From Halobacterium sp. KA-4 (lineage in GTDB: Archaea; Halobacteriota; Halobacteria; Halobacteriales; Halobacteriaceae), in NCBI RefSeq assembly GCF_021028995.1, contig NZ_JAJJZG010000005.1, forward strand, positions 1 to 64,000: a DNA stretch of 64,000 nt, read 5' to 3'. Numbering within the stretch: position 1 is the first letter of the stretch; every line of letters begins with the position of its first letter. Position numbers and translations under genes: made by a program. Positions 16,369 through 24,843 of the stretch are shown piece after piece. The notes under the pieces were generated by a model. That model did no database searches, had not been told where the DNA came from, and worked only from the letters and a program-made list of their open reading frames with translations.

Positions 16369-16746
16369 TCACACATCCCGTTCACGACGGTCCATCAGCC
16401 ACGACGCGACGGCCGCGAGCACGCCAACGACGGCAGCGACGGCGACCGTGACGTCGACGGAGAGCACCGACCGGAGGCCGGCGAGATTCACGTAGCTCAC
16501 CGCTTGGAGCGTGACGATAGCGAGCCCAAACCCCGCGGCAGCGTCCACGGCGTACCGCAGTACTTCACCGGCCTGGTCGTACCGAACGGCAATGGCGGCG
16601 AAGACGGCCCCACCCGCCAGCAAGCCGGCGGGGAGACCGACGAGCGCGGAGAACTCGAAGGGCAGCAGCTCGATGACGGCGATTGCGACGACCAGAAAGG
16701 TCGTTATCCCGGCTCCGAGCGCCGACAGGACAGTTCTGGAATGCAT
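16369..16746 (-). CDS. Small four-helix membrane protein, unknown function
   Basis: 125 residues from ATG 16746 (an upstream in-frame start at 16770 adds eight residues). Four hydrophobic segments: VLSALGAGITTFLVVAIAVIELL, ALVGLPAGLLAGGAVFAAIAV, AAAGFGLAIVTLQAVSYV and VTVAVAAVVGVLAAVASWL, ending in a basic RRERDV tail. It resembles haloarchaeal DUF-type small membrane proteins, but I do not recognise the family with confidence. Lies upstream of the nuclease-helicase in the same direction with a 75-bp gap. Confidence 0.65.
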   Translation of the reverse strand: MHSRTVLSALGAGITTFLVVAIAVIELLPFEFSALVGLPAGLLAGGAVFAAIAVRYDQAGEVLRYAVDAAAGFGLAIVTLQAVSYVNLAGLRSVLSVDVTVAVAAVVGVLAAVASWLMDRRERDV

Positions 16747-16806
16747 GCAGTTCGGTGCGCTCGCTGACACGATAAATACTGGTGGTCGCCAGGATGGGCT
16801 GCCGGG

Positions 16807-16822
16807 CGAACAGACCTAACTC
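16807..16822 (+). promoter_or_regulatory. Promoter element CGAACAGACCTAACTC, copy 1
   Basis: The same 16 bp recur at 17142-17157, and in both cases exactly 22 bp separate the box from the ATG of the next gene. The position fits BRE plus TATA of a leaderless haloarchaeal promoter (box about 38 to 23 bp before the start). The AT part CCTAAC is a weak TATA, so it could also be an activator site. Confidence 0.6.
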
Positions 16823-16844
16823 ACTCGCAGCCCCTTCTATAGGT

Positions 16845-17132
16845 ATGAGCGACGACGAAAGCGACGAGACCGTGCAGGTGTGGCTCGTCGAGCGAACGTA
16901 CTCCGACGACGAACAGAACATCATCATCCTCACGTACGCGACGCCGGACGGCGAGCAGTACTTCCGCAAGGAGCGCGCGCTCACCAGTTTCTCCGACGTC
17001 CGAGATACGACCGCAGCGGTCGAAGCCGAACCCGGCAACCTCGGTGACGTCTCCGACCCCGACCTGAAAGAGCAGTACGCCGCCGAAGCCCAGCGGATGC
17101 AAGACGTCCACGACCCCGACGACGTCATCTGA
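16845..17132 (+). CDS. Small acidic protein, unknown function
   Basis: 95 residues from ATG 16845. The sequence (VQVWLVERTYSDDEQNIIILTYATPDGEQYFRKERALTSF) suggests a small mixed alpha/beta domain, soluble, with an acidic C-terminal tail. No cysteines and no membrane helix. It lies 47 bp before the cystathionine synthase/lyase gene and shares its promoter element, which suggests linked expression. I do not recognise the family. Confidence 0.75.
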   Translation: MSDDESDETVQVWLVERTYSDDEQNIIILTYATPDGEQYFRKERALTSFSDVRDTTAAVEAEPGNLGDVSDPDLKEQYAAEAQRMQDVHDPDDVI

Positions 17133-17141
17133 GGCGCGGAA

Positions 17142-17157
17142 CGAACAGACCTAACTC
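17142..17157 (+). promoter_or_regulatory. Promoter element CGAACAGACCTAACTC, copy 2
   Basis: Identical 16-bp copy of the box at 16807, with the same 22-bp spacing to the ATG at 17180. It starts 10 bp after the stop codon of the preceding small gene, so the cystathionine enzyme can be transcribed on its own as well as by read-through. Confidence 0.6.
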
Positions 17158-17179
17158 GCGGGCGGCCGACGCTCCGAGT

Positions 17180-18340
17180 ATGAGCGACGACGACGAGCAC
17201 TTCGAGACGCGAGCCATCCACGCCGGGCAGGAGCCCGACGAGGAGACGGGCGCGCTGATGACGCCGATTTACGCGAACTCTACGTACAAACAGGACGCGC
17301 CGGGCGAGCACCGCGGCTACGAGTACTCCCGCACCGGCAACCCGACGCGTACCGATCTCGAAGCGAACCTCGCGAGCCTGGAGGGCGGCGACTACGGCCG
17401 CTGTTTCGCCTCTGGAATGGCCGCCATCAACACGGTGCTGAACCTCCTGGAAGCCGGCGACCACGTCGTCGCGGGCAACGACGTCTACGGCGGCACCCAC
17501 CGCATCTTCACGCAGGTCTACGAAGAGTACGACCTCGAATTCGACTTCGTGGACACGACCGACCACGACGAGGTGCGGGACGCGATGCGCGAGTCCACGG
17601 AACTACTCTGGGTGGAGACGCCGACGAACCCGCTGATGAACGTCAACGACATCGGCGCACTCGCCGACGTCGCCCACGACTACGACGCGCTGTGCGCCGT
17701 CGACAACACGTTCGCGACGCCGTACCTCCAGCGCCCCCTAGAGTTCGGCGCGGACATCGTCTGCCACAGCCTCACGAAGTACCTCGGCGGGCACTCCGAC
17801 CTGGTTGCGGGCGCACTCGTCACGGACGACGAGGACCTCGACGAGCGCCTCGCGTTCTATCAGAACTCCGTCGGCGCGACCCCCTCGCCGTTTGACTGCT
17901 TCCTCGTGCTGCGCGGGACGAAGAGCCTCGGCGTGCGCATGGACCGCCACTGCGAGAACGCCCAGGAACTCGCCGAGTGGCTTGACGCCCACGACCACGT
18001 CGAACACGTCTTCTACCCCGGGCTCGAGAGCCACCCGGACCACGACCTCGCGGCCGAGCAGATGGACGGCTTCGGCGGCATGCTCTCCTTCGAGTTGGAC
18101 GCTAGCCTCGACGAGGCCAGCGACTTCGTCGGTGAGACCGAGGTGTTCACGCTCGCGGAGTCGCTGGGCGGCGTTGAGTCGCTCATCGAGCAGCCCGCCG
18201 CGATGACCCACGCTGCCATCCCGAAAGAGGAGCGGGAGGCCGCGGGGCTGACGGACCCGCTCATCCGCGCGAGCATCGGCATCGAGCACGTCGACGACCT
18301 GAAGGCCGACCTCCAGCAGGCGATGGACGCCGTCTTCTAG
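17180..18340 (+). CDS. metB: Cystathionine gamma-synthase/lyase family PLP enzyme
   Basis: 386 residues. Features of the Cys/Met metabolism PLP family: YSRTGNPTR (phosphate and substrate contacts), [43 protein letters not shown], and the PLP lysine in [12 protein letters not shown] (about residue 199). The C-terminus has [18 protein letters not shown] and [14 protein letters not shown]. It makes or cleaves cystathionine between cysteine and homocysteine. Synthase, gamma-lyase and methionine gamma-lyase cannot be told apart by eye, so the symbol is tentative. Confidence 0.88.
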   Translation: MSDDDEHFETRAIHAGQEPDEETGALMTPIYANSTYKQDAPGEHRGYEYSRTGNPTRTDLEANLASLEGGDYGRCFASGMAAINTVLNLLEAGDHVVAGNDVYGGTHRIFTQVYEEYDLEFDFVDTTDHDEVRDAMRESTELLWVETPTNPLMNVNDIGALADVAHDYDALCAVDNTFATPYLQRPLEFGADIVCHSLTKYLGGHSDLVAGALVTDDEDLDERLAFYQNSVGATPSPFDCFLVLRGTKSLGVRMDRHCENAQELAEWLDAHDHVEHVFYPGLESHPDHDLAAEQMDGFGGMLSFELDASLDEASDFVGETEVFTLAESLGGVESLIEQPAAMTHAAIPKEEREAAGLTDPLIRASIGIEHVDDLKADLQQAMDAVF

Positions 18341-18402
18341 GCGCTCAAAGCGCTCTTTAACTCCAGAGAAAGCGTTTACCCGCGCCACTCGTGGCTTCGG
18401 GT

Positions 18403-18990
18403 ATGCACCGCCGCACGTACCTCGCGACGCTGGCGACCACGGCATTCGCCGGCTGTGTCGGCGCACCAGCCAGCGACAGCCCCGCCGACGTCACGACGAA
18501 CGGGTTCCCGTACACGCTCACGAACATCCAGACGGACGACCCACCAGTCGAGAACGTCACTATCGACGTGACTGTCACCGCTGACTTCACGACCGACCAC
18601 CCCGCGCGCCTCGAGGTCGCGTTCACGAACGACGCCGACGATACTCAGACGTTCGCGTTTGGGTCGCTCGTCCCGTGGGACGAGATTCGCGGCACGCACG
18701 AGGATAACGAGGCGGCGCTGCTGCTCTCGCCGAACGCCGGCGTCACACCGGACGAGCCCAGCGACGACTGCTGGCAGGCGACCGACGGCGTCGCGCTCCC
18801 TGCCGTGATGTACGAGGAGACGCTCGACCCGGACGAGACTGTCAGCCGCGAGTTCCGCGTGCTCGCCGCGCACGACAGTCAGAACTGCCATCCGACGGGA
18901 ACGTACCGCTTCGAAGACAGCAACTACCTCGGGGAAGGCTGGGGATTCAGCGTGGACGTCGCGGCGTCCGAGTTGAGCGACGAGGAATAA
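18403..18990 (+). CDS. Secreted lipoprotein, unknown function
   Basis: 195 residues from ATG 18403. The N-terminus MHRRTYLATLATTAFAGCVG carries a twin arginine and a lipobox (FAGC), so it is probably Tat-exported and lipid-anchored at the cysteine. The mature part is a beta-rich domain (VENVTIDVTVTADFTTDHPARLEVAFTNDADDTQTF) with two cysteines (DDCWQ, SQNCHPTG) that could form a disulfide. A bacterial Ig-like or transthyretin-like fold is plausible. Confidence 0.75.
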   Translation: MHRRTYLATLATTAFAGCVGAPASDSPADVTTNGFPYTLTNIQTDDPPVENVTIDVTVTADFTTDHPARLEVAFTNDADDTQTFAFGSLVPWDEIRGTHEDNEAALLLSPNAGVTPDEPSDDCWQATDGVALPAVMYEETLDPDETVSREFRVLAAHDSQNCHPTGTYRFEDSNYLGEGWGFSVDVAASELSDEE

Positions 18991-19158
18991 GACGGAGCGG
19001 CACCAGATTCCGCAACGGGTAGCCGCTAGCATTCGCGGACCGAGCGGGTCGAAGACCCCGGAAGGTCCGCGGTTCACTGCGCGAACGAGCGTAGCGAGTG
19101 AGCGCAGGCCGACGACTGAGGGACGCGAAGCGGACCGAAGGAGGAGTGCTTTTCCGCG

Positions 19159-19204
19159 AGTTTTTGCAAGCGAGCGGCCGGAGGCCGCGAGCGCTGGAAA
19201 AAGT
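19159..19204 (-). terminator. Imperfect T-flanked hairpin after the EF-1beta gene
   Basis: Read on the minus strand, five bases after the TAA, an ACTTTTT arm followed by a GC-rich stem (CGCGGCC TCC GGCCGC core) leads to a CAAAAACT arm. The outer T5/A5 tracts and the GC core can pair with a few mismatches. U-tract termination is the usual archaeal signal, so this is a good candidate terminator. The 218-bp gap to its left contains only GAGCG-type haloarchaeal repeats. Confidence 0.45.
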
Positions 19205-19209
19205 GCGCT

Positions 19210-19476
19210 TTAGATACGACCGACTTCTTCGACGGCGACGCTCTCAACGTCGTCCACGTTGGAGAACGCTTCTTCGACGGCTTCCGTGCCGCCGGCGTCG
19301 TCGGGGACGATGACCGTCGTCAGGAGCGCGGTGAGGCCGAACGCGACTTCCTCGGTTTCGACGCCGTTGATTTTCGCGCCTTCGGGGAGGGATTCCGAGA
19401 GGCGGTCCTGGAGGTCGTCGAGGTCGACGTCGGGGCTCTTCGGCATGACCTTGAGGACGGCGGCGACTTTCCCCAT
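19210..19476 (-). CDS. ef1b: Translation elongation factor aEF-1beta
   Basis: 88 residues, the normal size for the archaeal factor: [23 protein letters not shown] through to the end VAVEEVGRI. It is the guanine-nucleotide exchange factor for aEF-1alpha, reloading it with GTP during elongation. The small alpha/beta sandwich keeps the exchange-domain pattern ([25 protein letters not shown]). The start follows the stop of the zinc-ribbon gene by two bases, so the two form one transcription unit, a pairing conserved in haloarchaea. Confidence 0.95.
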   Translation of the reverse strand: MGKVAAVLKVMPKSPDVDLDDLQDRLSESLPEGAKINGVETEEVAFGLTALLTTVIVPDDAGGTEAVEEAFSNVDDVESVAVEEVGRI

Positions 19477-19478
19477 CG

Positions 19479-19658
19479 TTACGGCCCCCGGAACCCGCAG
19501 TCGGGACACTCGTAGAGGTTGCTCTGCTTGCGGCACTTCGCGCAGCGGTAAATCTGCTGGCCGCAGTCCGGGCATTTGAACGCGGCGGCGGTGGTGCCGG
19601 AGATGTTGATGCCACAGGAGACGCATTTGCGCGCCCGTTTGGCTTCGGTTTCGCTCAT
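19479..19658 (-). CDS. Small zinc-ribbon protein (four CxxC motifs), HVO_2753-like
   Basis: 59 residues. Eight cysteines in four CxxC knuckles (CVSC, CPDC, CAKC, CPDC) make two zinc-binding ribbons; the protein ends [12 protein letters not shown] recognise it as the small zinc-finger protein encoded before EF-1beta in haloarchaea (HVO_2753 in Haloferax volcanii). Studies of that protein link it to motility and biofilm phenotypes, but its molecular target is unknown. It is the first gene of a two-gene unit, with a TATA box about 25 bp upstream. Confidence 0.9.
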   Translation of the reverse strand: MSETEAKRARKCVSCGINISGTTAAAFKCPDCGQQIYRCAKCRKQSNLYECPDCGFRGP

Positions 19659-19680
19659 AAGTTGTTTTGCGCCCGGACGC

Positions 19681-19688
19681 GTTTTAAC
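19681..19688 (-). promoter_or_regulatory. TATA box for the zinc-ribbon/EF-1beta unit
   Basis: Minus-strand GGTTAAAAC lies about 24-31 bp before the ATG at 19658, the right place for a haloarchaeal TATA box with a leader of a few bases. Confidence 0.55.
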
Positions 19689-19719
19689 CGTTGTCTTTCG
19701 GCATCGCCGGCCGGAACAG

Positions 19720-20289
19720 CTAGCTCCCGGGGAGGATGTCGCCGAGCGCAGCGCCGATAGCCATCGGGAGGAGGGCGACGACGACGGTGGATGCGGCGAG
19801 CGTCGGGTCCGTCCACGAGATGCGGCCCCACGCGGTCAACAGCAGTATCGCGGTGGCGGTGGACGCGCCGAGCACGCCGACGAGGCGGCGCGGAATCACG
19901 CCGAGAATCGGGTCCGCGACGCGGACGTCTTGGAACTGCGCGACGTACAGCAGGCCGTAGACGATGACGACGGTGGCGGCGGCGCTACCGACGAGCAGCG
20001 GGAGGTGACTGGCGAGGAATTCGCCGGCCTCGTTGGTCCCGCCTTCGACGGCCATCGGGATGCCGAACAGGAGGCTTCCGAGGAAGGCCTCCGCGAGGTC
20101 GTTGGCGTCGAAGCCGTAGATGACGCGGCCGAACGTGCCCTCGGGCTGCATGTCGGTCGCGAGTTCTTTCACCTCCCGGAGCTGTGCGCGGGCCTCGTCG
20201 TCCTCGACGTGTTCGTCTAAGTCTTCGAGTTCGTCGAAGAGGTCCGAGAAGTCCCGCTGGCTCTCGGGTGGTCTCGGTGGCGCGCTCAT
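19720..20289 (-). CDS. DUF2391-type integral membrane protein
   Basis: 189 residues from ATG 20289; the longer open frame runs through the divergent promoter and is rejected. An acidic cytosolic N-terminus ([31 protein letters not shown]) precedes about five helices. The first of these, [17 protein letters not shown], matches the signature of the DUF2391/TIGR02587 family. Function is unknown. A TATA-like TTTTAAG (minus strand, near 20315) lies 25-32 bp before the start. Confidence 0.75.
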   Translation of the reverse strand: MSAPPRPPESQRDFSDLFDELEDLDEHVEDDEARAQLREVKELATDMQPEGTFGRVIYGFDANDLAEAFLGSLLFGIPMAVEGGTNEAGEFLASHLPLLVGSAAATVVIVYGLLYVAQFQDVRVADPILGVIPRRLVGVLGASTATAILLLTAWGRISWTDPTLAASTVVVALLPMAIGAALGDILPGS

Positions 20290-20361
20290 GGACAGGGTGA
20301 GAGCCGCCCGCCACTTAAAATGGCCAGCAGTATCTTGGGGGGCGAGCGTGAGGACCCGTGT

Positions 20362-20586
20362 ATGTCCGAACGGGAACCACCCGAGTACCCGCACCCGAAC
20401 GAACTCAAGAAGGGACTGCACGTTGTCATCGATCAGGGGCACGACAAGGAGCCAATCGAGGGCGAAATCGGTGTGGTGCTCGGCGAAGCCGACCCGGAGG
20501 GTGCCCGCGTGAAACTGAAATCCGGTGCCGAGGGCGTGGTCCGCCGCATCAAGCCCAGCGAGGGCGGCGGTCCGCAGCCGACGTGA
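20362..20586 (+). CDS. YwbE-like protein (DUF2196)
   Basis: 74 residues from ATG 20362. The core GLHVVIDQGHDKEPIEGEIGVVLGEADPEGARVKLKSGAEGVVRRI matches the YwbE/DUF2196 family of small beta-barrel proteins, usually about 65 residues. The KOW/SH3-like look suggests RNA binding, but no function is established. It is transcribed divergently from the DUF2391 gene and sits 64 bp before nop5. Confidence 0.82.
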   Translation: MSEREPPEYPHPNELKKGLHVVIDQGHDKEPIEGEIGVVLGEADPEGARVKLKSGAEGVVRRIKPSEGGGPQPT

Positions 20587-20650
20587 ACAGGCGGCCGCGA
20601 TTCCGAGCCACACGAGTGGGTTTAACCCCGCGCGGCCGGTACGCCTGCAC

Positions 20651-21484
20651 ATGACTGAACAGGGGTGGTTCGTCGGCGTCGAGTCCGGCGACGCCGCCGC
20701 GATGGGCGATGCCGTCCGCGAGGGCGAAGCCGACGCGCCCGCGGACTGGCCCGAGCAGGCCGTCGACGCGGGGTTCGCCGACGACACCGACGAGTACTAC
20801 GAGCTGCTGCACGACGCGACGCTGGCGGGGACGCGAGCCGCCGTCCGTGAGCGCGAGGCCGCCGACGACCAGCAACTGATTCACGCGGTGCGCGCGGCCG
20901 CGGACCTCGCGGACGCTGCGAACGAGCTCGCCGAGCGCGGCACGGAGTGGGCGGGAAGCGTCTTCGAGGACGTTGACAGCGGCATTAACGGAGCACGCGA
21001 CGTGGCCGAACGCGACCCCGAGAACGCTACCGAAGAGCGCGCAGTCGCGCTCTGCGAGCGTGTCGCTGACCTCGCTGACGAGCGCGACGACGTCCGCGAG
21101 TACGTCGAGCGGCAGGCACCGACGGTCGCGCCGAACCTCTCGAACCTCGCAGGACCGATGCTCGCCGCGCGACTCGTCGCGCTGGCGGGCGGGCTCGACG
21201 ACCTCGCGAAACAACCCAGCGGTACCGTGCAAGTGCTGGGCGCGGAGGACGCGCTGTTCGCACACCTCCGTGGGCACGCGCCGTCGCCGAAGCACGGCGC
21301 AATCTACACGCACGACTACGTGCGCAACACCCACCCCGAGAACCGGGGGTCGGCAGCGCGCGCGCTCGCCGGGAAACTCTCCATCGCTGCGCGCATCGAC
21401 CACTACTCAGGGGACTTGCGACCCGAGTTGCGGGAGGAACTAGACGAACGCATCGAGCGCATCCGCGCTCGTGATACGGAATGA
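20651..21484 (+). CDS. nop5: Nop5 (Nop56/58-like), box C/D RNP scaffold
   Basis: 277 residues from ATG 20651, preceded by a TATA-like GTTTAACC (20620-20627). The Nop domain shows VAPNLSNLAGPMLAARLVALAGGLDDLAKQPSGTVQVLGAEDALF and GAIYTHDYVRNTHPENRGSAARALAGKLSIAARIDHYSG, the part that grips L7Ae and the box C/D RNA. It positions fibrillarin for guide-directed 2'-O-methylation of rRNA and tRNA. Its stop overlaps the fibrillarin start (ATGA), so translation is coupled. Confidence 0.96.
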   Translation: MTEQGWFVGVESGDAAAMGDAVREGEADAPADWPEQAVDAGFADDTDEYYELLHDATLAGTRAAVREREAADDQQLIHAVRAAADLADAANELAERGTEWAGSVFEDVDSGINGARDVAERDPENATEERAVALCERVADLADERDDVREYVERQAPTVAPNLSNLAGPMLAARLVALAGGLDDLAKQPSGTVQVLGAEDALFAHLRGHAPSPKHGAIYTHDYVRNTHPENRGSAARALAGKLSIAARIDHYSGDLRPELREELDERIERIRARDTE

Positions 21485-22110
21485 GTCTCCCCGACGGCGT
21501 CCAGCGTCGCACGTTCGACAGTGAGGACGTACTCGCGACGCAGGGCGAACCAGTGTACGGCGAACCCGTCGTCGAGGGCTGGCGCCGCTGGGACGCGTAC
21601 CGCTCAAAACTCGGTTCGACGTTCGAACACGGCCTCGATACCGGCCTATCTGGCGGCGACAGCGTGCTCTACCTAGGCGCGGCGAACGGCACGACGGTCA
21701 GCCACGTCGCGGACTTCGCGGGACCGACGTACGCCGTCGAGTTCGCACCCCGCCCCGTCCGCGACCTGCTCGACGTCGCCGAGGACCGCGGGAATCTCTT
21801 CCCGCTGCTGAAGGACGCGCGCAAACCCGAGACGTACGCCCACGTCGTCGAAGCGGGGTTGGACGCCATCGTCCAGGACGTAGCGACGCGCGGGCAGGCA
21901 GACGTCGCGCTGTCGAACCGCCAGTTCCTCGCCGAGGACGGCCGGTTCGTCGGTGCCATCAAGGCGCGCAGCGAGGACGTCACGCGCGAGCCCGAGGACG
22001 TGTTCGAGGACGTGCTCGACCGGCTGCGAGACGGCTACGAGGTGCTGGAGACCGAACGATTGGAGCCACACCACGACGACCACCTCGCAGTCGTCGCGAC
22101 CCCGAAATAG
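21481..22110 (+). CDS. flpA: Fibrillarin, box C/D RNA-guided 2'-O-methyltransferase
   Basis: 209 residues. The SAM-binding Rossmann fold is visible as [63 protein letters not shown], with the later [19 protein letters not shown] giving the catalytic lysine region. Slightly shorter than the 225-230 residues of other archaeal fibrillarins. It works as a subunit of the L7Ae-Nop5-guide RNA complex. Four-base overlap with nop5. Confidence 0.96.
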   Translation: MSLPDGVQRRTFDSEDVLATQGEPVYGEPVVEGWRRWDAYRSKLGSTFEHGLDTGLSGGDSVLYLGAANGTTVSHVADFAGPTYAVEFAPRPVRDLLDVAEDRGNLFPLLKDARKPETYAHVVEAGLDAIVQDVATRGQADVALSNRQFLAEDGRFVGAIKARSEDVTREPEDVFEDVLDRLRDGYEVLETERLEPHHDDHLAVVATPK

Positions 22111-22211
22111 TCACAATAGGCTCGATAGGGTCCCGTTGGTTCGCCGACACACCCGGTAACTCCGCCGACTTCCAGAACTATTTACGGCCGCCGCGGGAAA
22201 CTCCCGGCAGC

Positions 22212-23321
22212 ATGGACGTGGGTTCGCCGGAGGCGTTCGCAGAACTGGGGACGCTCGGCGTCGAGGAGGAGTTCTTCGTCGTCAGCGAGGACGGCGTCCC
22301 GACAGCCGGGACCGACCAGTTAGTCTACGAGGCCGAGCCGCCGGAGTTGCTGGAGGGACGGCTCGACCACGAGCTGTTCAAATTCGTCGTGGAGACACAG
22401 ACGCCGAAACTCGACGGACCAGGCAACGCCGCTGAGGCTGTCCGTGACGTGCGGGCGGCGCTGGTCGCGCACGCCGAGGCGAACGGCTACCGCATCGCGG
22501 CTGCTGGTCTCCATCCGGGGGCACGCTGGCGCGAACACGAGCACGCCGAGAAGCCGCGCTATCGCTCCCAACTCGAACGCATCCAGTATCCACAGCACCG
22601 GAACACGACCGCCGGCCTGCACGTCCACGTCGGCGTGGACGACGCGGACAAAGCAGTCTGGGTGGCGAATCAGTTGCGCTGGCACGTCCCCGTGATGTTG
22701 GCGCTGTCGGCGAACTCGCCGTTCTGGAACGGCTTCGACACGGGACTGGCGTCGGCGCGCGCGAAAATATTCGAGGCGCTACCGAACACCGGCATTCCCA
22801 CCGAATTCGACTCCTACGCAGACTTCGACCGCTTCGAGCGCCTGATGGTCGAGAACGGCGCTATCGAAGACCGCGGCGAACTCTGGTACGACGTGCGTCC
22901 ACACTCCGGGCACGGCACCGTCGAAGTGCGAGCGCCGGACGGGCAGGCCGACCCGGAGAAGGTGCAGGCGTTCGTGGAATACACGCACGCGCTCGTCGTG
23001 GACTACGCGAAACGCTACGAGGACGCCGCCGACTCCGAAGTCACGGACGTCTTCGGTGACGGCGATCCGAGCGGCGCGCTCCGTCGTGAAGTCTTGGACG
23101 AGAACAAGTGGCGGGCGACCCGACACGGCCACGACGCGTTGTTCGTCCGACGGGACGCCAGCGGCGAGGTGTCGTTGGGCGAGGTCGTCGACCGCGAGTG
23201 TGAGCGGCTCGGTGTCTCCGGCATCCAAGACGTCTACGACGCCGAATCAGGTGCGAGCGCGCAGCGCCGGTTGCTCGACGAAGCGGGCGAAGCGGCGCTG
23301 TACGAGTCGCTGGTCCTGTAG
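22212..23321 (+). CDS. gshA: Glutamate-cysteine ligase (gamma-glutamylcysteine synthetase)
   Basis: 369 residues of the GCS2 family: [10 protein letters not shown] near the N-terminus (metal and glutamate site), [35 protein letters not shown] and [22 protein letters not shown]. It joins glutamate to cysteine using ATP. Halobacteria accumulate gamma-glutamylcysteine itself as their main thiol, with no glutathione synthetase, and none is adjacent here. A TATA-like CTATTTACG lies about 30 bp before the ATG, pointing to its own promoter. Confidence 0.93.
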   Translation: MDVGSPEAFAELGTLGVEEEFFVVSEDGVPTAGTDQLVYEAEPPELLEGRLDHELFKFVVETQTPKLDGPGNAAEAVRDVRAALVAHAEANGYRIAAAGLHPGARWREHEHAEKPRYRSQLERIQYPQHRNTTAGLHVHVGVDDADKAVWVANQLRWHVPVMLALSANSPFWNGFDTGLASARAKIFEALPNTGIPTEFDSYADFDRFERLMVENGAIEDRGELWYDVRPHSGHGTVEVRAPDGQADPEKVQAFVEYTHALVVDYAKRYEDAADSEVTDVFGDGDPSGALRREVLDENKWRATRHGHDALFVRRDASGEVSLGEVVDRECERLGVSGIQDVYDAESGASAQRRLLDEAGEAALYESLVL

Positions 23322-23397
23322 CGGAGTACCGGGTCAGACCTCGGGGGGCGAAGAGTTTTTCACCCACACGTCGCTTTTGACCTGAACGAGACGACGC

Positions 23398-23895
23398 ATG
23401 TCTGAGGACACTACCGACGAGACAGCGGGGGAGGACCAGTCGCCGCGGGACCGACTCGGGGAGGAGAAAGAGCGCGCCGTCGCGGGCTTCGACCAGGGGG
23501 TCGTCGACATTCTGTCGTGGGTGCTCGACACGGAGACGCGTGCCCGCATCTTCGTCTACCTCCGCCAGCACCCGTGGAGCACCAGCGAAGAAGTCGCCGA
23601 CGGCACCGGCCTCTACCCGTCAACGGTCCGCGAAGCGCTCGCGGAACTCGCCGAAGAGGACGTCGTCGAGCGCCGCAAGCGCCAGAGCGAGGGCGCCGGC
23701 AACAACCCCTATGAGTACACCGCCATCGCGCCGAGCGACCTCGTCGGCGGCGTCGTCGGTCGCGTCCAGAACGAACTCAACACCGTGTTCAACCTCGACG
23801 CCCACCTCGGCAACGAGGACGCCGAGACCACCGACGAGCCGGTCCGCATCGAAGTCGAGGCAGCCGGCGACACCGACGACGACCAGCGCTCCTGA
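23398..23895 (+). CDS. Winged-helix transcriptional regulator
   Basis: 165 residues. Central ArsR/TrmB-like winged helix (RARIFVYLRQHPWSTSEEVADGTGLYPSTVREALAELAEEDVVERRKRQ, about 48-98). Acidic tails lie on both sides, and the C-terminal helix (GGVVGRVQNELNTVFNLDAHLG) is possibly for dimerisation. A GTTTTTCACC stretch about 40 bp before the ATG may be the promoter. Target and ligand unknown; it sits between gshA and coaD without overlap. Confidence 0.82.
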   Translation: MSEDTTDETAGEDQSPRDRLGEEKERAVAGFDQGVVDILSWVLDTETRARIFVYLRQHPWSTSEEVADGTGLYPSTVREALAELAEEDVVERRKRQSEGAGNNPYEYTAIAPSDLVGGVVGRVQNELNTVFNLDAHLGNEDAETTDEPVRIEVEAAGDTDDDQRS

Positions 23896-23934
23896 ACCCA
23901 AACTGGTAAACGCTGCGCGTGCCTCCGGCGGCGT

Positions 23935-24411
23935 ATGAACGTCGCCCTTGGTGGGACGTTCGACCCGATTCACGACGGCCACCGCAAGCTCTTCGAGCGC
24001 GCGTTCGAGCTCGGGGACGTCACTGTCGGGTTGACCAGCGACGAACTCGCCGCACAGACGCGTAGCGTCGACCGCGAGGTCCGGCCGTTCGAGGAACGCA
24101 AGCGTGACCTCGAAGCCGAACTCGACGCCATCGCCGACGACTACGACAGCGAGTTCGAGATCCGGAAACTCGAAGAACCAACCGGTATCGCCACCGAACC
24201 CACCTTCGACGTGCTCGTGGTCTCCCCGGAGACGAAGGTCACGGGCGAGCGCATCAACGACATCCGCACGGAGCGCGGGCTTGACCCGCTCGACATCGAG
24301 GTCGTCGACCACGTCCGCGCCGAGGACGGCGACATCATCTCATCGACGCGCATTGTACAGGGAGAAATCGATGAACACGGCAACCTTACGCCCGAACGCG
24401 ATGGCCGCTAG
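23935..24411 (+). CDS. coaD: Phosphopantetheine adenylyltransferase, archaeal CoaD
   Basis: 158 residues. Nucleotidyltransferase motif GTFDPIHDGH at residues 7-16 (HxGH class), VGLTSDELAAQTRS, VVSPETKVTGERIN and the ISSTRI signature near the end. It transfers AMP from ATP to 4'-phosphopantetheine, giving dephospho-CoA, the penultimate step of coenzyme A synthesis. The ATG is 40 bp after the regulator's stop. Convergent with the TFB-like gene. Confidence 0.94.
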   Translation: MNVALGGTFDPIHDGHRKLFERAFELGDVTVGLTSDELAAQTRSVDREVRPFEERKRDLEAELDAIADDYDSEFEIRKLEEPTGIATEPTFDVLVVSPETKVTGERINDIRTERGLDPLDIEVVDHVRAEDGDIISSTRIVQGEIDEHGNLTPERDGR

Positions 24412-24415
24412 TTTT

Positions 24416-24730
24416 CTACCAGGACGGCGCGTCGAAGCCGGCTTCCTCCAAGAGTTCCTTCCAGCGCTGCTGAATGACGAGCCGGGAGACGTCTGCAGCG
24501 TCCGCGACCGCGGTCTGTGAGCGCTGGTCGCCCGCGATAAGTGAACCCGCGTAAACGCTGGCCGCGACGACCGCGGGCTTCGACCGTTCTTCGCCCGGCA
24601 CCGCCGAGAGGAAGATGTCCTTCGCGGTCGTTTTCGCTTCCGCATCCAGCTGTAGCTCGCCAGCGACGCTGTCGAGGTCGTCGAGCCACTGTTGTTGGTC
24701 GAACTCGTCGCCCGCACGGTACATACCCAT
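24416..24730 (-). CDS. Mini transcription factor B: single TFB cyclin-fold domain
   Basis: 104 residues (the second ATG at 24724 would give 102). The sequence from LDSVAGELQLDAEAKTTAKDIFLSAVPGEERSKPAVVAASVYAGSLIAGDQRSQTAVADAADVSRLVIQQRWKELLEEAG is one cyclin repeat of the kind found in TFB, ending in the recognition-helix region. The zinc ribbon and B-reader/linker and one of the two cyclin repeats of a full TFB (about 300 residues) are absent. It could modulate initiation or compete with TFB, but no function is shown. Confidence 0.85.
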   Translation of the reverse strand: MGMYRAGDEFDQQQWLDDLDSVAGELQLDAEAKTTAKDIFLSAVPGEERSKPAVVAASVYAGSLIAGDQRSQTAVADAADVSRLVIQQRWKELLEEAGFDAPSW

Positions 24731-24843
24731 AGGTTCGGCGCGCTACACGTAAATCTTCGCCGGCGAATTCGGGACAAATCGAGTGAATCCGGCGCGACGG
24801 TCTCGACAGTTGAAGGGCTGGAGGGACGTGGTGGCGACTACAG

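Noticed and set aside
18991-19150. Possible RNA gene or small ORF in the gap after the lipoprotein gene
   Set aside because: The text is made of GAGCG/AGCGAG-type repeats common in haloarchaeal gaps; the 71-codon frame there is arginine-rich with no homology.
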